Positions 58,157-64,000 of a stretch of DNA of 64,000 bases are shown in pieces. How positions within the stretch are numbered: the first letter of the stretch is position 1; the number at the start of each line of letters is the position of its first letter. The stretch comes from Diphasiastrum complanatum (taxonomy: Eukaryota; Streptophyta; Lycopodiopsida; Lycopodiales; Lycopodiaceae): positions 33,157,250-33,221,249 of the forward strand of contig CM055113.1 in the NCBI GenBank assembly GCA_029204225.1, read 5' to 3'. A program made the position numbers and the translations under genes. The notes under the pieces are model-generated. The model made no database searches. It saw only the letters and a list, made by a program, of their open reading frames with translations, and had not been told where the DNA came from.

Positions 58157-58645
58157 TGTTATGGCCATATTCCACTAAGGACATAAATTAGTCCTAATAT
58201 TGTAGACCGGCCCTCCAAAGTTCGAGATTATTGGTCACGCCAAGATTTAATTCCACATCAAGGCCTGTTGGTGACTAATGACCTTGAGAGAACCCAAACA
58301 CTTTAATTGAGACATACGAAGTAGTGCATGTACGTGTGACTATTTAGGCAGGAGGTATGCATGAAGAGTTGTGATCTATATATAGTTGACCTGCATGGGG
58401 ATTGCATGGGTTCATGCACAGGATCCTACTCTCTATATATTGAGGTAGTGATTATTTTGTCGATGACTTTGGTCTAGGTTACCTAATGAGCTCTTCTCCT
58501 CTTGCTATCACATGGCATGGCTTGGGGGCTAGATACAGGAGGATTCTCTAGGAGGGATCTAGGATTGGTTGGGTGGTTTTGCTCCATAGTCTCTCTTGTG
58601 TTTTCCTATCCTCATCTTAGGGGTTTCTCCCTAGTGGTCTTTACA
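58157..58645 (+). repeat. 5' LTR of the complete Gypsy element (489 bp)
   Basis: TGTTATGGCC...GGTCTTTACA. By eye it is about 92-93% identical to the 3' LTR; many of the differences are C/T or A/G transitions. Confidence 0.9.
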
Positions 58646-58646
58646 T

Positions 58647-58659
58647 TGGTATTAGAGCC
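58647..58659 (+). promoter_or_regulatory. Primer binding site of the complete Gypsy element
   Basis: TGGTATTAGAGCC, one transition from the initiator-Met type TGGTATCAGAGC, one base after the LTR. Confidence 0.8.
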
Positions 58660-60736
58660 TGACTAAGATGCGATTTTGGACTGGATGGAGAGAAATTCTA
58701 AATCGAATCAAAATTGGAACCCACTTGGATTTACATCCCAGTTGGAGTGCTATTTTTTCTCAAGGGAATTATGGAATTGGATTCACAAATTCTGGATAAG
58801 TAGCATACTTCTCAAAATTATTGGTAGAGTGCACTTCTACATGGATTTTTTGGTAAAAGATGCTGCGAATTTGTTGGAATCTATTTGCAATTTCATGATT
58901 TCTTGAGGAAGTTTTCCAAATGGTGTTGAGTGATCTACAAAGGCTGATTGATCTACAAAGGTTGATTTAGTTACTTAGTTTATTGCTGGATTTCACTCGA
59001 CTAATGTTTGTAAATAACATGCATCAATCCACAATGTTCTGAATCAGCTTGTTTTGTTCAAGTTCATAGATAATTGATTATAAATCAATATGTCCAGTTT
59101 TTATGGACTGTTGGGAACATAAGAGCTTGATTCCGGTTATAACATGCAGCGGGTTAAGGATTTCTCTGTTTAAGTCCTTTTGTAAATCTGCATGTTGTGT
59201 ACATCTTGTTGAAATTGAAGTCTGCTAATACTTGTTTTTGAGATGGAAATAAAGCTATAAAAGTAAGTTTTGAGCTTATGGTTGCTAGCGTGAGACATGC
59301 TTGAGTTTAGAAGAGCTGTAACCTTGTTTCCTTGGAACCCTATAACCATGTGAGAGGAAAGGTTTTGCAACCTGTCTGGAGCTTGCTCTCCTACCTTTTG
59401 GCTGCACAAAAAGTTCAGGAATTCAGAGAGTTGGATCTCTGACCGTTGATCTAGTTGCTTTGTGACTTGTTAGAGGTCCCAGTGAAGTGGTCCTTACCAT
59501 ATAAGGTCTACTTGGATCTAACAACCGGGTTTGAAGCATCTATGCATGTGGTTTTTGACGGTCGTTATGTGCAACTAGATTTTGAAGGAGATAATTTTCC
59601 TGAAACTAAGTCTTTGCATCTCCATAGCTCATGAGCATTCGGTAATCTGGCGGCTGTTTGAACCAAGGTGGGAGCTGGAGGTAGTTTTGTTGATCAAAAT
59701 GCGACCCTGTAAGAGGAATTACGTTTCTTGGTGCTTGGTTGTCAGTGCTATAACCTTGGTTTTAGACGTTGGTTCCTGGGTTTTGGATGGAGGGATTTGG
59801 TTTCCCTTGGTTCTTCCTTTTCGACTTAAGTGTTGCACCGATAGGCCTATCCTAAATGATTTTGATCTTTAGGATTGGGCAAACTAATGCTTTTAAAATA
59901 CTTTGTTAAAGTGAATAAATGGAATAAAGGTCATAATATTTGGAGGTAGCTCTATATTCAGTAAAAAAACAAGTGTATTGAATATCGTAAAGAGTACCCG
60001 AAATCGAATTTATGGATTTTTCATTTGTTCAAGCAACTTTAACGAAGTAATACTTAAGCTAGTGTAGTAAAAAAGGAAGTAGCCTAGCATTTACTTGTGT
60101 CAATGGAGCTTTCAAGGCCTTCGCTAATAAACTTTTCAGATGACTGGGAAAAACATTTAAGGGAGGAATTAAATGAGACACATAAGTAGGTAATTGTGAT
60201 AGTATTGTGTAATTTGGATTGGTTAATAATCCCTATATAGCATTGCACCAGTATTTTGTATTCATTAAGTTGAATTTATTTTGGATATCTATAGGATCAT
60301 GAGTTGACCCTATTTGTTATAGGGAAATTGTGACATTGGAAAGAAAATGACACTTGGTTCACATTGGTACTTCAAAGAGGCCTATTCCTAAGAGTTGGAA
60401 CTCTCATATGGTAGGAATTCGGGAGTATAGTACCAGCCAGATGGGTTGTTTATGTGACGGTAAAGCCATGTACGGATTCTTGTTTAATCACAATTTTGCT
60501 AGTGGATTATTGCGATTCATTAGGAACAAATATGGGGGTACCCCAGTAATTGGTGGAATAGATATGTGCATATCTGGTATTGGAAATCCATATAGAGGTT
60601 TTAGATCTCTAGATTATCGGATAATGAGGTTATTGATCTTTTTGAAGGAATTGAATTCCTTGTACCATTTCTGATATAGATATTGGATATCTATTGGTTT
60701 ATACTTCAGCTATTTTGAATTATTCATTTTGTCTTT
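58660..60736 (+). other. Decayed gag-protease region of the Gypsy element
   Basis: Only short frames remain. The first (58,676-58,906), starting MDWMERNSKSNQNWN, is in the gag position but has no firm motif. The frame 60,354-60,674 is unrecognised. Confidence 0.45.
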
Positions 60737-60922
60737 ATGATGAGTACACTTGGGTTATTTCGATTGTTTATAAACGAGGTTTCTCGTCCATATTGGGGTC
60801 AATGCCTAGTGGTATTCTTAGATGATATTGTCGTCTACTATGATCTTAAAGAAATGGAGAGTTCAATGGTTGGAGGTATTTTTCTGGAAATGGTTGAAGA
60901 TTGGACCCTATATTGGATATAG
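60737..60922 (+). pseudogene. Ty3/Gypsy reverse transcriptase fragment
   Basis: LFINEVSRPYWGQCLVVFLDDIVVYY matches in part the Gypsy RT core (family: M N x V F R P Y L D x F V V V F I D D I L I Y S). The catalytic DD pair is present in FLDDI. The frame stops soon after. Confidence 0.82.
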
Positions 60923-63312
60923 GATGGTCAGATAGTCTTTTTTATTTTCTGATGATTGGATCTAAAAGCAAAGGACTTTCTTGGAGAGAAAAATGGTGGT
61001 ATGGGACATCAGTGATTTCAAAGAGGAAATTCTTGTGTGAGAATGATATGTAAACCAGTGATTAGTATTTACATTATTGGTAATGCTAACAGTTGAAACC
61101 ATTGGTTAAACTTGGTTAGGGTATTTGGAGTGGTTATGAGATATAGATCCGGATCCCTCAATAGTATCTCATAATTTTCAAATCCAAAACCCTTAAAAGC
61201 TATTTCTCTTTTAATTTTAAACCTCTACTTTTTAAAAATTTCTTATATACGAAACAATTGGATTGAGCATATAATTCCTTCCAGAGTAGAACTAGATTCT
61301 GTAGGACTGTTTAAGTTATATGAATTCATACTTCCGTTTCAGTTTATGAATATAGATCAGAATCAATTGATGTTTTCAACTGAATAAATGAAAATCAGAC
61401 TTCCAAATGATTATTTCTATTTGATAGTTGTTTATTGAGAGTAATGTTCTATGACTCGAGATAAGATATTTTATGATTTTAAGAAAAAAGTCCGATTGTA
61501 ATAGTATGGGATACTCGTTACTGACTTTTTCAAATCTTTGATATCTTATATATTGTCTCCTGGAAAATTTTTGATTGAAATTATGGAATTTCTTTAAAAA
61601 TAGGAAGAAGAAAATGATAGGAATAAGACTTTCATGGGATCAACCAGTTTGCATAAGATTTCTTTCGTAGAATCCAGTATTTGTGCAATGGTGGAACTAT
61701 CTAGTGGAATAGAGGAATTCTCTAGTGATTGTTTCGAATAATCTGAAACTAGAGTGATTTTGGGAGTTTTGAGTTGTGAGATATTTATGAATATGGGAAG
61801 TAGTGGTAAAGATTAAATTAAGGCTCACTGATTGGTCTACCAAGTACCATTTAGTTATGGATTGGATCAAAGAAATAAAGCTTTAATCTTAACCTTATGT
61901 CCAAAGATGTCTGTATAAGTCAGCCTAATCTTGGTTTGTGCACTAAGATCTGAAGTAGGTCGATTGATTGAAGGAATTTTGTTGATAAAAGTATGATGGT
62001 TGGAAAACTTGTGATGTGGAATTATTTACTTCAGAGATTTCCCAAATATGTCATTTACTCAAGAGAAATAGAATCTTTTGTAGCTGAGTTACAAGATTCG
62101 TAGTGGGATATGTTACAATTGGATATCAGATCCTAATGGTTCCAAGAATGTTAAATTGAATTTTGGGAATTTAGCAGAACTTTGTAATCTCTAGATGCTA
62201 TTCTAGGTGATTGTATAGAGTTTATCTTGTTGAAGACATGTGTTATAGTGGTCTTTAATTACTTGGTTGATTGTAGAATTTGGAACTCATAATCTGGTTA
62301 AGAATCGAGTTGAAAAAAATTCTTGAAATCCAGTGATTTTCCTTGAGGAAAAGATTTCAAAATGATTCTTTTATGTCCTAAGTTGTATGTTGTGCATATA
62401 CTCCAATATTTTTTTCTAATGATTAAGTATGCTTTTGGAATCCTGTAAATTATGATTGACGAATCATAAGATTCTAAATGTTTATGATTGACCGATCATA
62501 AATTGATACTTAGAGATCATTAGAAGCTTATAAGAAAATGTGAGGATTCTTAAGATAATGAGTAATTCTTGATCAATTGGGTGAGTCAAGGATTTAGATT
62601 TGTTGGATGAACACTAAATTCCTTTACTCTAGCACATACTTGAGATTGTGTGGATCTCACAGACATTTTCATTAAGTAATTGCTTACTTATGAGGAATTT
62701 GCTTACCTTATAGATTGTAGTCTATAAGTGCTTGTGTGAAAAGTTCAATCTATATCCCCAAATTTATAGGAGACAGATAAATCTATTAAGATACAGATAA
62801 TTGCTGATTTCTTGCATATGATGCTAGAAATGGGCATGTTAACTCATTAAAGTAACTACAGTACTCTGGCTTGAGTTGTAATTATCTGAGACTTGATGGA
62901 TCTCCTAGAGATTTTAGATGACTAAATTGTGGTATTTTAAAATATTTGGATATTCTAAGAATATGTGTACCAAGAAGCCGCAAGAAATTAAAATGGAATT
63001 TCTTTAGCTTTTGGATTGGATTTCTGAAATAAGGTAAATCACCCAATGTTTCATGTAATTGGGATTACATGAAGGTGATGAACTTTTCTTTTGGATAAGA
63101 TCAACCCATTTAGAAGATTTATAGCTTAGTGTATCTTGGGGATTTGAGTTTGTATTCATGACTAGAGACAAGCTTTTGAAAAATTGTTGCATCTTTGAAT
63201 ATTTATTCAGATGGAAAGATTAGACTAAGAATAATTATTCATGGGAAAGATTTGAAAGCCTAAGGAATAGTTTCATGTATTCTTTATTTCGTTCTGAGGA
63301 CAAAACCTATTT
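60923..63312 (+). other. Decayed 3' pol region of the Gypsy element
   Basis: By position this should hold RNase H and integrase. I see no frame longer than about 60 codons and no clear motif. Confidence 0.5.
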
Positions 63313-63325
63313 AAGGGAGGAAGAA
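63313..63325 (+). promoter_or_regulatory. Polypurine tract of the complete Gypsy element
   Basis: AAGGGAGGAAGAA directly precedes the 3' LTR. Confidence 0.8.
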
Positions 63326-63815
63326 TGTTATGGCCATATTCCGCTAAGGACATGGAATATTCCTAATATTGTAGATCGGCCCTCCAGAGTTCGAGATTAT
63401 TGGTCACGCCGAGATTTGATTCCACATCAAGGCATGTTGGTGACTAATGACCTTGAGAGGACCCATACACTCTAATTGAGACATATGGAGTAGTGCATGT
63501 CCGTGTGACTGTTATAGGCAGGAGGTATGCATGAAGAGCTGTGATCTATTTATAGTTGACCTGCCGCGGAGCTTGCATGGGTTCATGCACAGGATCCTAC
63601 TCTCTATATATTGAGATAGTGATTATTCCATCGACGACTTTGGTCTAGGTTACCTGATGAGCTCTTCTCCTCTTGCTATCACATGGCATGGCTTGGGGGC
63701 TAGATCCGGAGAATTCTCCAGGAGGGATCTAGGATTGGTTGGGTGGTTTTGCTCCATAATCTCTCTTGTGTTTTCCTATCCTCATCTTAGGGGTTTCTCC
63801 CTAGTGGTCTTTACA
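63326..63815 (+). repeat. 3' LTR of the complete Gypsy element (490 bp)
   Basis: TGTTATGGCC...GGTCTTTACA, paired with 58,157-58,645. Confidence 0.9.
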
Positions 63816-63970
63816 GATGTGTTGGCACCAATGCCACCAGTTGAGCATTCACTACCCCAGAACATGTGCGTACAAACCAATTGTACATGACTCCAGATTT
63901 TGAAAGCAAGTTCGAGAGGACACGTAGGTTAAATCGAAGACGAATGGCAAAGAGAAGAAATTTAGCTTTG
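63816..63970 (+). pseudogene. Basic protein fragment, right of the Gypsy insertion
   Basis: Begins with the second target copy GATGT. It continues the frame of 57,938-58,151 as VGTNATS, a stop, then TTPEHVRTNQLYMTPDFES and RRLNRRRMAKRRNLAL before a stop at 63,970. Family unknown. Confidence 0.35.
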
Positions 63971-64000
63971 TAGTTCTCTTTGGTTGAGCCTACAATTACA

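Larger units (their letters stand above)
58157..63815 (+). mobile_element. Complete but decayed Ty3/Gypsy retrotransposon (5.66 kb)
   Basis: Paired LTRs, a primer site, a polypurine tract and a perfect 5-bp target duplication define the element. The internal region is full of stops. A gag-like start (from about 58,680) and an RT segment at 60,740-60,920 are recognisable; integrase and RNase H are not. The RT motif assigns it to Ty3/Gypsy. Confidence 0.88.

Overview
The window is AT-rich nuclear DNA from a land plant, most likely a vascular plant with a repeat-heavy genome. The evidence is three intronless LRX-type leucine-rich repeat genes, LTR retrotransposons with plant-type primer binding sites (initiator-Met-like TGGTATCAGAGC for Copia, TGGCGCC-like for Ty3/Gypsy), a plant CACTA TNP2 transposase and Helitron helicase-domain fragments. 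The sequence alone does not identify the species. No rRNA, tRNA, CRISPR or bacterial-type operon was seen.

Host genes. The only intact genes I would defend are the LRX-like paralogs: a 5' fragment on the minus strand at the left edge (1-469), a complete copy at 34,774-35,877 (+) and a complete copy at 49,720-50,826 (+). They encode secreted cell-wall LRR proteins with the LRX N-terminal and C-terminal cysteine modules but no extensin tail. Each sits in a conserved promoter block, and the two complete copies also share a conserved 3' block, so the genes moved as ~2.5-2.8 kb units. The copies differ in their promoters: one has a (GA)n expansion, another a 130-bp GC-rich foldback insertion.

Mobile DNA, left to right. 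3.5-7.0 kb: broken Ty3/Gypsy gag-protease with an Asp-Pro repeat tract. 8.2-11.9 kb: minus-strand Copia element with a 924-bp LTR. 11.9-20 kb: a minus-strand Helitron helicase-like domain split by a 7.6-kb composite unit. That unit (12,090-19,686) recurs at 26,005-33,650 with about two dozen substitutions and different flanks. It joins a CACTA-type ORF pair, a Helitron fragment, unrecognised cargo and a Copia integrase/RT fragment, and ends in two hairpins. 20.0-22.3 kb: two convergent ORFs of an unrecognised, probably transposon-derived gene pair; a relative of the plus-strand member lies at 53.9-55.4 kb. 22.5-25.1 kb: Ty3/Gypsy LTR, primer site and gag, followed by a CACTA-like terminal region. 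40.4-47.8 kb: a patchwork of Copia and Gypsy fragments. 53.3-56.1 kb: Copia pieces around the second unknown gene copy. 58,157-63,815: a complete but decayed Ty3/Gypsy element with paired ~490-bp LTRs and a perfect 5-bp target duplication.

The mobile genes are nearly all broken by stops, frameshifts or truncation. The nesting gives relative ages: the split Helitron is older than both insertions in it, and the near-identity of the composite units marks them as the most recent large event. All percentages and boundaries are by eye.
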